This document shows positions 17,264 to 25,288 of a stretch of DNA of 51,855 nt, piece after piece. Under the pieces are notes generated by a model. The model did no database searches and was not told where the DNA came from. It was given only the letters and a program-made list of their open reading frames with translations. The stretch lies in contig DBWY01000013.1 of NCBI GenBank assembly GCA_002309195.1, positions 1-51,855 on the forward strand, given 5' to 3'. Within the stretch, counting starts at the first letter, position 1; each line of letters starts with the position of its first letter. This stretch comes from Treponema sp. UBA1226. Lineage in GTDB: Bacteria; Spirochaetota; Spirochaetia; Treponematales; Treponemataceae. Made by a program: the position numbers and the translations under genes.

Positions 17264-17358
17264 AAAAAAATAGAGCTCTCGAATAGCAACGCCGTCCAAG
17301 AGCTCTACTGTCCAGCAAGCTGGACATCGGAGAGAGTTTATCAGCTTATTTACAAGCT
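17264..17358 (-). ncRNA. Candidate ~95-nt small RNA with three hairpins and U7 terminator
   Basis: No open frame of note lies here. Starting about 7 nt after a promoter at 17365-17393, the transcript folds as a 5' hairpin AGCTT/AAGCT (loop GTAAAT), a single-stranded stretch GATAAACTCTCTCCGA, a second hairpin TGTCCAG/CTGGACA (loop CTTG, 17309-17326) and a terminal hairpin TAGAGCTCT/AGAGCTCTA (17271-17307) followed by T7. The C/U-rich single-stranded segment would be a natural base-pairing site (anti-Shine-Dalgarno-like CUCUCUCC). It does not match SRP RNA, 6S or tmRNA features that I know. It is antisense to any cysE read-through. Confidence 0.7.
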
Positions 17359-17364
17359 AACCTT

Positions 17365-17393
17365 AAAATACTATTTGTAAACAAATATGTCAA
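17365..17393 (-). promoter_or_regulatory. Promoter of the candidate sRNA
   Basis: On the minus strand: perfect TTGACA (17388-17393), 17-bp spacer, TATTTT (17365-17370). The -35 box overlaps the ATG of the divergent NusG-II gene at 17387, so expression of the two may interfere. Confidence 0.7.
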
Positions 17394-17776
17394 TACGAAA
17401 TTTAAAATTTTTTTTAAAACCTGCAGATTTTTTTGTTTTTCTCATTTTTTGTGGTATTATATTCACCTCATTTGGTAGTATCGTAATATCCGGGGGTAAA
17501 AAAGTATTACGAATTTCCACTCCGACAGAAGATTTTGAATATTCCATGACAGAAAATAAGGAAATTGTCATAGATGGAATTGCAGGAAAAACTGAATTTA
17601 AAGTCGAAAATTCGAAGGTTTTTGTGGTAGATTCAGCATGTAAAAACAAGCTCTGCGTGCATCAGGGGTTTATTTCAAGGCCCGGACAGTGGCTTTTGTG
17701 CGCCCCAAACAGGGTTTTTGCGATAATCGAAACGACAGAAAAAAAGAAAGCAGAAATCGATGCTTTTTCGTATTAA
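17387..17776 (+). CDS. Membrane-anchored NusG domain II protein
   Basis: The 129-residue protein has one N-terminal membrane segment (about residues 14-35, ADFFVFLIFCGIIF) and an extracytoplasmic domain. The conserved pattern DSACKNKLCVHQGFIS followed by GQWLLCAPNRV is the signature of the NusG domain II family (PF07009), small membrane-attached proteins common in Firmicutes and spirochaetes. The two CxxxxC cysteines plus a later Cys could form a disulphide or bind metal. The function of the family is not established. The ATG lacks a clear SD and overlaps the divergent sRNA promoter. radA follows 26 bp later on the same strand. Confidence 0.82.
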   Translation: MSIRNLKFFLKPADFFVFLIFCGIIFTSFGSIVISGGKKVLRISTPTEDFEYSMTENKEIVIDGIAGKTEFKVENSKVFVVDSACKNKLCVHQGFISRPGQWLLCAPNRVFAIIETTEKKKAEIDAFSY

Positions 17777-17802
17777 AGACGGAATAAATCAAGGCGGTAA
17801 GT

Positions 17803-19164
17803 ATGGCTAAGAAAAAAATACAGGTAAGTTATAAATGTTCAGAGTGCGGCTTTACGCAGCCTAAATGGCTTGGCCGATGCCCTGAGTGTGGAAGCTGGAA
17901 CACGATGGAAGAATGCATTCACGATCCTAATGCACTTTCTTCTGTTGCTCCCGGAAACATTGCAGTAAAAGTAAAACCGATTGCGCTTTCTGATGTTTAT
18001 GCAATGAACGACGACAGATTTTCTACAGGCATAAAAGAATTTGACCGGGTGCTTGGTGGAAACGGCGCTGTAAAACGTTCTGCAATTTTACTCGGCGGTG
18101 AACCTGGTATAGGAAAATCAACTCTGCTTCTGCAGACTGCTTCTTTATGTTCCAAGCTGAATAACACAACTGTCCTTTATGTTTCTGGAGAAGAATCTGC
18201 AAGTCAGATTAAAGCACGAGCAGACAGGCTTAGTCTTGATACAAGTTCAATAAAAATAATGTGCACGATGAGGCTTGAAGATATAACGGATGCAGTAAAC
18301 GAATTAAAACCTTCTCTCGTGATTATTGATTCGATTCAGACTGTGTATTCTATCGAAGGCGGAATAATACCAGGAACAGTAAATCAATTGAAGTACTGCA
18401 CGAATGAACTTGTCGGATGGGTAAAAGAAAACGACAGCGTTTTAATAATGACATGTCACGTAACAAAAGATGGAAACATTGCAGGACCAAAAGCTTTAGA
18501 GCATATGGTTGATACTGTAATTTCTTTTGAACGCAATAATGATGAAATAAGATTTTTGCGCGCTTATAAAAATCGTTTTGGTTCTGTTGATGAACTTGGA
18601 ATTTTTGAAATGACTCCTTCAGGGCTTGAAACAGTAGATGATCCGAGCACAATGTTTTTAACACGACGCGAAGGAGAAATTCCAAACGGAGTTGCTGTTA
18701 CTGCAGTGTTTGAAGGAACAAGAGTTTTCTTAGTAGAAATACAGGCACTAACTGTTCCTGCAAAATCTTCGATGACAAGAGTTTACAGTGACAAGATTGA
18801 CTCTAACAGAGTAAGCAGGGTTGCTGCAGTTTTAGAAAAGAGAACAGGCTTGAGATTTTCTGATCAGGATATTTATATAAATGTTGCAGGCGGAATGCGT
18901 CTTACAGAAAGTGCAATTGATACAGCTCTTGCAGCAAGTCTCTATTCTGCAAGAACAGGAGTTCCGGTTTTAAAAGATACTGTTTTAATCGGAGAATTAA
19001 GTCTTGCAGGAGAGATAAGACCTGTTGCAAGAATAAAGCAGAGGGCAAAAACTGCAGCAAGCCTCGGGTACAAAAAAATTCTTGCACCCGAAAAAGATGA
19101 AGGCATTACACAAGTGTGTGATATAAGTGCGGTTATCAAGAATTCTTTTGCAGCAAAAAAATAA
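17803..19164 (+). CDS. radA: DNA repair protein RadA (Sms)
   Basis: The 453-residue ATPase acts in homologous recombination, promoting branch migration. In order: a four-cysteine zinc finger (CSECGFTQPKWLGRCPECGS, residues ~11-30), a RecA-like core with Walker A GGEPGIGKST (~98), the RadA-specific KNRFGS motif (~254) and a C-terminal Lon-protease-like domain. The length is typical for the family. It follows the NusG-II gene by 26 bp on the same strand and converges on the TraB-family gene with a 14-bp gap. Confidence 0.97.
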   Translation: MAKKKIQVSYKCSECGFTQPKWLGRCPECGSWNTMEECIHDPNALSSVAPGNIAVKVKPIALSDVYAMNDDRFSTGIKEFDRVLGGNGAVKRSAILLGGEPGIGKSTLLLQTASLCSKLNNTTVLYVSGEESASQIKARADRLSLDTSSIKIMCTMRLEDITDAVNELKPSLVIIDSIQTVYSIEGGIIPGTVNQLKYCTNELVGWVKENDSVLIMTCHVTKDGNIAGPKALEHMVDTVISFERNNDEIRFLRAYKNRFGSVDELGIFEMTPSGLETVDDPSTMFLTRREGEIPNGVAVTAVFEGTRVFLVEIQALTVPAKSSMTRVYSDKIDSNRVSRVAAVLEKRTGLRFSDQDIYINVAGGMRLTESAIDTALAASLYSARTGVPVLKDTVLIGELSLAGEIRPVARIKQRAKTAASLGYKKILAPEKDEGITQVCDISAVIKNSFAAKK

Positions 19165-19178
19165 TTTAGATGAAACAG

Positions 19179-20369
19179 CTAACGTATTCCGAGATTAGAA
19201 AGAAGCGAAACGATATCTGCTCCTGCTGCAAATGTTCCGATTGTAGAACCAAGTGATGATAAAATAAATACTATAAGCACGCGGATTATTCTGTTTTTAT
19301 ACCAGCCTTTAACAGAAAGCGCATCGTCCTGAAGATTTTCCATATCAGAAACCTTTGGCTTACAGACAACCGCCTGAACGATTCCCGTTAAAAATCCTAC
19401 ACCGATTAAAGGGCACAGCGATGTTAAAGGCGCTCCGGCAAATGCAACTAAAATCGTAACCGGATGCCCGAGAGAAAGAACTGTTCCGAGTGAGGCAAGG
19501 ATGCCGTTCCAGAGAATCCAGCTTACAAGCATGTCGCTTCCTACTTTCTTTCCGCCAAAAATAAATCCTGCCGCAATAAGGCCTGCGATGATTACAGGGA
19601 TTGTCCAGCCGATTATTTTTCCTGCACCAGAACCAGAAGGAACATTTTCTATATCTGATGTATCTGTTACAGCCTTTGCGTCGTTTATCTTTTCTAAATA
19701 AGACTCAACACCAGGAAGATGCCCCGCACCTAAAACTGCAACAACATTTTTACCGTCAGAGTTCCATATGTGAGTTGCAAGATATCTGTCGCGTTCATCG
19801 ATAAGAACTTCTTTTACGGTCGGCAAAAACTCTGCAAGCTCTCCCATCATCGTATCCATCTCGTTCTGCTTCTTTAAACTTTCTATCTGATCTTCTGAAA
19901 CTTCTTCTCTGTCAAATGCACTTGCAATAAGAGAAGCAAGAAGTTTGCACTTTCCGAAAAAAGAATTTTTTGCCCATGCACGGCGAAGAGTTATCTGTAT
20001 TGGTCTGTCTACAAGTGTAAACGGAATACCGTTTTCTTCTGCACATTTTATTGCAGCCATCATTTCGTCACCCGGTTTTACACCGATGTTTTTTCCCATG
20101 CGTTTCTGAAATGAACCAAGCACAAGATTTGCAAGCATTAAAAAACCTTCGTGGCGTTTTAAAACTTTTATGATATCAAGATTTTTCCAGCTTTCCGGGT
20201 CTGTCATCGAACTGTAACGGCGTTCGTCAAGTTCGATTGCAACGCAGTCTGGTTTTTCTGATGTAATTTCGTTTTTAACTTCTTCTATACTTTCTTTTGA
20301 AACATGTGCCGTTCCGATCAATGTAATTTTTCTGTCACCAAGCGTTAAAACTTTTTTTGTGCTGCTCAT
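19179..20369 (-). CDS. TraB/GumN-family membrane protein
   Basis: The 396-residue protein belongs to the TraB (pheromone shutdown) family, a divergent metalloprotease-like fold. Conserved pieces are LIGTAHVSKESIEEV near the N-terminus, VAIELDERRY (~45-54) and VLGAGHLPGVESYL (~210). The C-terminal third holds three to four hydrophobic segments (IIGWTIPVIIAGLIAAGF and later ones), so it is an integral membrane protein with the TraB domain probably in the cytoplasm. Its start overlaps the stop of the upstream TPR gene by four bases (ATGA), so the two are translationally coupled. The substrate is unknown. Confidence 0.88.
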   Translation of the reverse strand: MSSTKKVLTLGDRKITLIGTAHVSKESIEEVKNEITSEKPDCVAIELDERRYSSMTDPESWKNLDIIKVLKRHEGFLMLANLVLGSFQKRMGKNIGVKPGDEMMAAIKCAEENGIPFTLVDRPIQITLRRAWAKNSFFGKCKLLASLIASAFDREEVSEDQIESLKKQNEMDTMMGELAEFLPTVKEVLIDERDRYLATHIWNSDGKNVVAVLGAGHLPGVESYLEKINDAKAVTDTSDIENVPSGSGAGKIIGWTIPVIIAGLIAAGFIFGGKKVGSDMLVSWILWNGILASLGTVLSLGHPVTILVAFAGAPLTSLCPLIGVGFLTGIVQAVVCKPKVSDMENLQDDALSVKGWYKNRIIRVLIVFILSSLGSTIGTFAAGADIVSLLSNLGIR

Positions 20370-21832
20370 TTTTCAAGGCTCCATTCTGCAAGACGATATT
20401 CAAAAAACATCGGACTCTGCATGTTCTTTACTTCTCCGTAATATTTTAGAGCAAGCTGTTCTTTATTCTTTAATTCATAATAAAGCGCAAAATAATAAAG
20501 CATTTTTCCGCGTACATTTGTTTTATCTTCTTTTTGAATTTTTAATGCAATGTCTGTTTCTGCATTTCCAGGTCCCATGTCGTGATACATTCTTATCATC
20601 TGGAACGCAAGAGTTGTCTTATCTGACATTCCTTTCATTACAGTTTCCAGAAACATTTTTCCTTTCTGGTAATTGCCTGCTTTATTCCAGCAGGCAAAAA
20701 TCATGAGAGGGTAAGAAACATTTTCTTTGTTATATGAATATGCTTTTTCAAATGAGGCTCTTGCTTCGTCCCAGTTTCCTTCGTGCCATGCAAGTATACC
20801 GAGTGCTTCATATGCAAAATAATATTTTGGATTTGTTTCTACAACCTTGCGGTAATCTTTTAAAGCCTTATCAAATTTATTCTGTTCATCATAAAGACCT
20901 GCACGATATGCGTATGCAAGAAAGTAATCCGGATTTATAGAAATTGCTTTTGTCCATGCTTTTTCTGCATCATCAAATTTTCCTAAAAAGCGCGAATACG
21001 TTCCGAGGTCCATATAAAATTCGTAATTGTCATTTTCGATTGCGATTGCTTTCTGAACATATTCAACTGCATATTTATATCTGTCATCTTCTGCTTCGAG
21101 TTTTCCAAGATACTGATATGCGATTGCATCGTTTGGATTTATCTCAAGCATTTTGTTAAATGCTTTTTTTGCTTCTTCGATATCGTTAAGGTAATAAGAA
21201 GTCTGTCCGTAACCGAAAAGCGCATTCTGATCTTCAGGAGATTTTACGAGTGCCTTCTGATAATAAGTTCTTGCTGTCTTGTATTTTCTCTGCAGTACAT
21301 TTTCCTGTGCAAGCTCGATGTTTGCAGTCGTGTTGTTTGGATCGAGTGCAAGAACTTTTGAAATTGCTGCATTTTTCTGCGCCTTAGTTTTATCACCGCC
21401 TGCTTTTGCCGCGATGATTTTCATTTCAAGTACATCAATGTTAGAAGGATTTTTCTGTTCAAGACGGGATAAAACTTCTGAAGCTTCTGCTGTTCTTGCT
21501 GCAGAAATTAAAAGTGAAGCCTTTATCATTAAAAGCCCTTCATCGTCCTTTAATTTTTCATCAAGGCTGTCAAAAGACGAAATTGCTTCGTCTATTTTGC
21601 CGGAATTAAGAAGCGACTGAAGCTCCTGTACGAATTTTACTTTTGGATTCTGCGATTTAGCTGCAGAAGTTGTCTTCTGAGTCTCCTGGGCTTTGCCGGT
21701 AGATTTTGCATCTGCTGCAAAAACTGCTGCCGAAAAAATACCCCAGACACACAATACGGCAGATATCTTTTTTATCATTCTAAAACCTGCGATTTTCATC
21801 GGAATTTCCTTAATTTTCATATTTTTTAACAT
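20366..21832 (-). CDS. Exported tetratricopeptide-repeat protein
   Basis: Up to 488 residues. A signal peptide is visible around MIKKISAVLCVWGIFSAAVFA, so the mature protein is periplasmic or envelope-associated. From ~residue 75 to ~460 it is a solenoid of TPR units (for example EDQNALFGYGQTSYYLNDIE, PNDAIAYQYLGKLEAE, PDYFLAYAYRAGLYDEQNK), which normally assemble protein complexes. The start is uncertain: Met at 21832 has AGG 6 nt upstream, and Met at 21799 has AAGGA 7 nt upstream and gives a more usual signal peptide. It is coupled to the TraB-family gene and divergent from the 593-aa gene. The partner is unknown. Confidence 0.85.
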   Translation of the reverse strand: MLKNMKIKEIPMKIAGFRMIKKISAVLCVWGIFSAAVFAADAKSTGKAQETQKTTSAAKSQNPKVKFVQELQSLLNSGKIDEAISSFDSLDEKLKDDEGLLMIKASLLISAARTAEASEVLSRLEQKNPSNIDVLEMKIIAAKAGGDKTKAQKNAAISKVLALDPNNTTANIELAQENVLQRKYKTARTYYQKALVKSPEDQNALFGYGQTSYYLNDIEEAKKAFNKMLEINPNDAIAYQYLGKLEAEDDRYKYAVEYVQKAIAIENDNYEFYMDLGTYSRFLGKFDDAEKAWTKAISINPDYFLAYAYRAGLYDEQNKFDKALKDYRKVVETNPKYYFAYEALGILAWHEGNWDEARASFEKAYSYNKENVSYPLMIFACWNKAGNYQKGKMFLETVMKGMSDKTTLAFQMIRMYHDMGPGNAETDIALKIQKEDKTNVRGKMLYYFALYYELKNKEQLALKYYGEVKNMQSPMFFEYRLAEWSLEK

Positions 21833-21881
21833 CTTTTACCTATAAATAGTGTTCAAATAGTTGATTTTCCCGTGTTAGTTT

Positions 21882-21887
21882 TATAAA
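21882..21887 (+). promoter_or_regulatory. -10 box just before the 593-aa gene
   Basis: TATAAA lies only 9 nt before the ATG at 21897. A possible -35, TTGATT, is at 21861-21866 with a short 15-bp spacer. Start would be near 21894, leaving a ~3-nt leader; there is no SD. Confidence 0.45.
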
Positions 21888-21896
21888 CTAGACAAA

Positions 21897-23678
21897 ATGC
21901 GTAATCATGTAGTTAGAAAGTCACTCGGGCTATTTGTCCTTTACGCCGCTATTATTGTCGGCATTTTTGTAATTCAATTTAGAAGCGATTCTATCATAAG
22001 AAAAACCATTCATTCAATGAGGGTTACACTTATAGAGGCAGAAAACACTCCCGGAAAAACAAAGTTAAAGAACCAGTTTCAGGTTGCTTATAACGGAATT
22101 CAGTTTACCGCCGATGACAACAATCCGCTGGAATACACGATAAATGGTAGCACAAAAAAGGCTTTTCTCAAAGACTATGAAGAAACAGATCTCTCGCTTA
22201 CACTCCTCTTTTCTGACAACATAAAGATTACTTTTGCACTTACTGATATGTCAGAAAAATCTCCCCTCATGATTACGGGAGAATTTCCTGAAAAAATAAC
22301 CCATGTTTCAATTTCTGCAAAGCCGTTAAGCGGTTTTTCTTTTACTGAACAGAAGGCAAAACAGGCAATCCTTGAAGGAAGAAACTCGACTTACTCTCTC
22401 GTAGCACCTCACTTAGACAATAACAGACTCGTTCTCCTGCAGAATTCTAAATTTGCACGATACAGTACTTTTGTTAAACAGGCAGAATTCTCGATTGACG
22501 CTGCAGCAGAAATTGCAGGTGCTTCAAAGGCAGAATTTGATAATTCCATCGAATCACTCAGTTCGACAATTATTTCTGAGTTTATGAGACAGAGCCAGAG
22601 CGACGTTACGTTTACTGCAGGTCTTACTGAACAGACTGTAATTTCCTATGCGGCAATCATGGGAAAGGCCGGAAGATATAATGAAGCTTTAAATACTGTT
22701 CCGGATGTATTTATAAAGGGAACAAAACGTACTTTCCTTTCTGCCCCGTTCTTTGGCGGTCTTGCAAAGGTTGCACCGGGCTTACAGATTCAGATGGAAA
22801 ACTACAAGAACATGATTTTACAGGCAATTTCTGCTTCGTCATGCGATGTTTTTTCAACCGATTACATTGCACAGTATTTCCTTATAAATGAAAACGACCC
22901 TAATGTTGCACGCGTACTTTCGCTGCCTGCAAGTCTTACAAACAATAATTTTACAGTTGCACAGGCAACCGGAATTCTTAGAGTTTATTCAACTTTAAAA
23001 ATCGAAGGCTCTGAACTTGCAGAACGCCTTGAACCGGTTCTTGAACCATGTGTAAAGAAGATTTCTGACTCGTGCAAGCTTGATAACCAGAGAATTCATG
23101 TTGCAGAAGATGACATTAACCTTCCTGTAATCCAGGCTGTAGAAGCAGGAGATGCTTTTATCCAGTATGGTCTTGCAACAAGCTCAGAAACAATCGAAAA
23201 ATGCGGTTATTTAATCGTTAACTCATATCTTTCGGACCTTGCAGGACTTGATCTTAGAACGCTCTGCGAGATTTACCCGGCTGTAGTTCATCATAACACG
23301 TTCTATCCTCATTTTGAGAAGATACGCATGATAGAAGGCACACCTGTGTGGGCATGGACTATTGCACGCGAAGTAAACATTACGATAGACGAAAACCGCA
23401 CGCTTTATGTAGACATCGACTTCCCGCTCGGACTTACGCATTATGTTATCCTGACCGGTGTAAATCCTTTCGTACGCATCCAGATTTACAATATGGACTT
23501 CAGGACAGACCCGCAGTTTGAAATTTACAACTCGTCGGGCTATGTATACAGAGCTTCTATGAAGGGCCTTCTCTTAAAATCAAGGCACAAGTCACAGCAT
23601 GAAATCGTCAAGCTTTATTACCGCGATTTGACAGCTGGAACTGCCACGGAAGCTGCAGGCGAAACCAGCACTGAATAG
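21897..23678 (+). CDS. Membrane-anchored protein of unknown function
   Basis: The 593-residue product is not one I recognise. It has a short basic N-terminus, one membrane segment (about residues 10-26, LGLFVLYAAIIVGIFVI) and a large domain expected outside the cytoplasmic membrane. Residues ~50-190 look beta-rich, ~200-430 mainly helical with many Ala/Gln/Glu, and ~430-580 beta-rich again (for example PVWAWTIAREVNITIDENR). There are no cysteine-rich or nucleotide-binding motifs. The tail is Ala/Thr/Glu-rich. It is divergent from the TPR-TraB pair by 64 bp, which suggests an envelope role. The ATG has no SD; see the -10 box 9 nt upstream. Probably a spirochaete-restricted family. Confidence 0.8.
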   Translation: MRNHVVRKSLGLFVLYAAIIVGIFVIQFRSDSIIRKTIHSMRVTLIEAENTPGKTKLKNQFQVAYNGIQFTADDNNPLEYTINGSTKKAFLKDYEETDLSLTLLFSDNIKITFALTDMSEKSPLMITGEFPEKITHVSISAKPLSGFSFTEQKAKQAILEGRNSTYSLVAPHLDNNRLVLLQNSKFARYSTFVKQAEFSIDAAAEIAGASKAEFDNSIESLSSTIISEFMRQSQSDVTFTAGLTEQTVISYAAIMGKAGRYNEALNTVPDVFIKGTKRTFLSAPFFGGLAKVAPGLQIQMENYKNMILQAISASSCDVFSTDYIAQYFLINENDPNVARVLSLPASLTNNNFTVAQATGILRVYSTLKIEGSELAERLEPVLEPCVKKISDSCKLDNQRIHVAEDDINLPVIQAVEAGDAFIQYGLATSSETIEKCGYLIVNSYLSDLAGLDLRTLCEIYPAVVHHNTFYPHFEKIRMIEGTPVWAWTIAREVNITIDENRTLYVDIDFPLGLTHYVILTGVNPFVRIQIYNMDFRTDPQFEIYNSSGYVYRASMKGLLLKSRHKSQHEIVKLYYRDLTAGTATEAAGETSTE

Positions 23679-23757
23679 GTTAAAAAGCGATTTTTAACAG
23701 GAAATTCTCAAATTTATGAAATTTTTTTAAATTTTATGAGTAAATTTGATAAATTTG

Positions 23758-23766
23758 TGATATAAT
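23758..23766 (+). promoter_or_regulatory. Extended -10 promoter for the glycosidase-ppx-ppk1 operon
   Basis: TGATATAAT is a perfect extended -10. Start is expected near 23773, giving a ~70-nt leader that contains a long hairpin at 23787-23824. Confidence 0.65.
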
Positions 23767-23786
23767 TATAAAAGTTTTTCACTCGG

Positions 23787-23824
23787 TCAAATACCGAAAT
23801 CCGTAATGAGGGTTTGCGGTTTGA
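23787..23824 (+). promoter_or_regulatory. Leader hairpin of the glycosidase-ppx-ppk1 operon
   Basis: TCAAA, CCG and AAATCC pair with GGGTTT, CGG and TTTGA (14 pairs, a TA bulge and a G bulge) around the loop GTAATGA. It lies between the predicted start and the SD AGGAG (23836-23840). No T-run follows, so it is not a terminator; it may stabilise the mRNA or regulate translation. Confidence 0.55.
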
Positions 23825-23845
23825 CATGAGCAGACAGGAGTTTTT

Positions 23846-25276
23846 GTGAACAAAAAAGATTTCCCAAAAATCCATTTCTATGATCAGGATTTTGTAGATA
23901 TTTACAACAAAACTTGGAACTGGCTGGGTGATTTCTGGATTAATCCTAAATCAGGCGAGCCGGATCCGGACGGATATTTTGTTTATCCGGAAGACAAGCA
24001 GTACGTAATCAACCAGTTTGACTCGATTTTCTCATCGTTTTTCCTGGTATATTCGAACAGGAATTATCCTGCTAACCAGAACCTTGACTATCTTTATTCA
24101 CGACAGGAAAAGAACGGTGCAATAAGATGGAAGTACGACTTAAAGAAAAATAAACCTATCCTCGATAAATCAAATCCAGAAGGCATCGGTCTCCCGCTTT
24201 TTGCATGGGCCGAATTTAACCTCTACCATAAATCTGCAAATAAAAGACGCGTAAAGGAAGTTGTTCCTGTATTACAGAAGTACATCGAGTGGATTGATGC
24301 TAACTTTAAAAAGCCAAACGGACTTTATTCTGTTCCGCATGTAGCAACCGGAATGTTTAACTCTCCTCGTGACAAAACTTATTATCCTGTAGATTTTAAC
24401 GCCGCAATGGCAATCAATGCTACTCACATGGCAGCACTCGGCGATATTCTTAACGATAAAGAATTGAGCTTCCAGTACAAAAAAATGTACTTCTCTCTTA
24501 AAACAAGAATCAATTCGATGATGTGGAACCAGAAAACAGGTTTCTATCACGATCTTGATAAATCAGAAAACATGCTGCCGCAGAAAACTGTAGCAGGATT
24601 CTGGCCGCTTCTGGCAGAGATTCCTAATGCAGATAAAGCAGATATGCTCATCGCACATCTTACTAATCCAAAAACTTTCGGAACTGATCATCCATTCCCT
24701 TCTCTTTCTGCAGATTCACCAGACTTTAAAGAAAGCGGCGAAGGTTACAGAGGAAGTGTTTTCCCGACAATGAACTTTATGATTATAAAGGGTCTTGAAA
24801 AATATCAGCGGTTTGATCTTGCGCGCGAATGTTCGATAAGACACCTGTATTATATTCTCGAAGGACTTTCTCCTAACGATACAAAAATCAACGGTGATAT
24901 GTTCGAAGCTTATCTTCCTACAAAAGAAGGAAAAGCAAATCTTCGTGGCAAACCAAATTTCCCGCGCGTAAGATATTTACAGGCAGCAGGACTTTCTACG
25001 ATTGCACTCATGATAGAAAACGTAATCGGACTTATTATAAGTCTTCCGCGTAAAACTGTAGACTGGATTATTCCTAACCTCGAAATAATGGGTATTGAAA
25101 ATCTTTCTCTCAAACGAAATCTCATCACTATTTTAAGCAACAAGAGTCAGCGCGGATGGGAAATTCAGATGGAAAGTGAAAAGCTTTATTACTTTACAAT
25201 CAACATTCTTGATGAAAAGAAAAAAACATTACCTATTCCGTCTGGAAAGTGTTCGATGTTGATTGATAAACTTTAA
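23846..25276 (+). CDS. (alpha/alpha)6-barrel glycoside hydrolase-like protein
   Basis: The 476-residue cytoplasmic protein (no signal) resembles the MGH1-type/GH63-GH37 trehalase-like glycosidase clan. Supporting pieces are DFWINPKSGEPDPDG, a central series of aromatic-rich helices, KTVAGFWPLLAEI, then GEGYRGSVFPTMNF (the place of the family YRGP-W-N motif) and GDMFEAYLPTKEG, where the Glu fits a catalytic base. The last ~90 residues look like the small C-terminal beta domain. The substrate is not evident; trehalose, glycogen or mannosylglycerate-type sugars are options. GTG start with AGGAG 5 nt upstream. It is the first gene of a tight run with ppx (12-bp gap) and ppk1, so sugar storage and polyphosphate may be co-regulated. 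Confidence 0.78.
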   Translation: MNKKDFPKIHFYDQDFVDIYNKTWNWLGDFWINPKSGEPDPDGYFVYPEDKQYVINQFDSIFSSFFLVYSNRNYPANQNLDYLYSRQEKNGAIRWKYDLKKNKPILDKSNPEGIGLPLFAWAEFNLYHKSANKRRVKEVVPVLQKYIEWIDANFKKPNGLYSVPHVATGMFNSPRDKTYYPVDFNAAMAINATHMAALGDILNDKELSFQYKKMYFSLKTRINSMMWNQKTGFYHDLDKSENMLPQKTVAGFWPLLAEIPNADKADMLIAHLTNPKTFGTDHPFPSLSADSPDFKESGEGYRGSVFPTMNFMIIKGLEKYQRFDLARECSIRHLYYILEGLSPNDTKINGDMFEAYLPTKEGKANLRGKPNFPRVRYLQAAGLSTIALMIENVIGLIISLPRKTVDWIIPNLEIMGIENLSLKRNLITILSNKSQRGWEIQMESEKLYYFTINILDEKKKTLPIPSGKCSMLIDKL

Positions 25277-25288
25277 CGGAGAAAAGTT

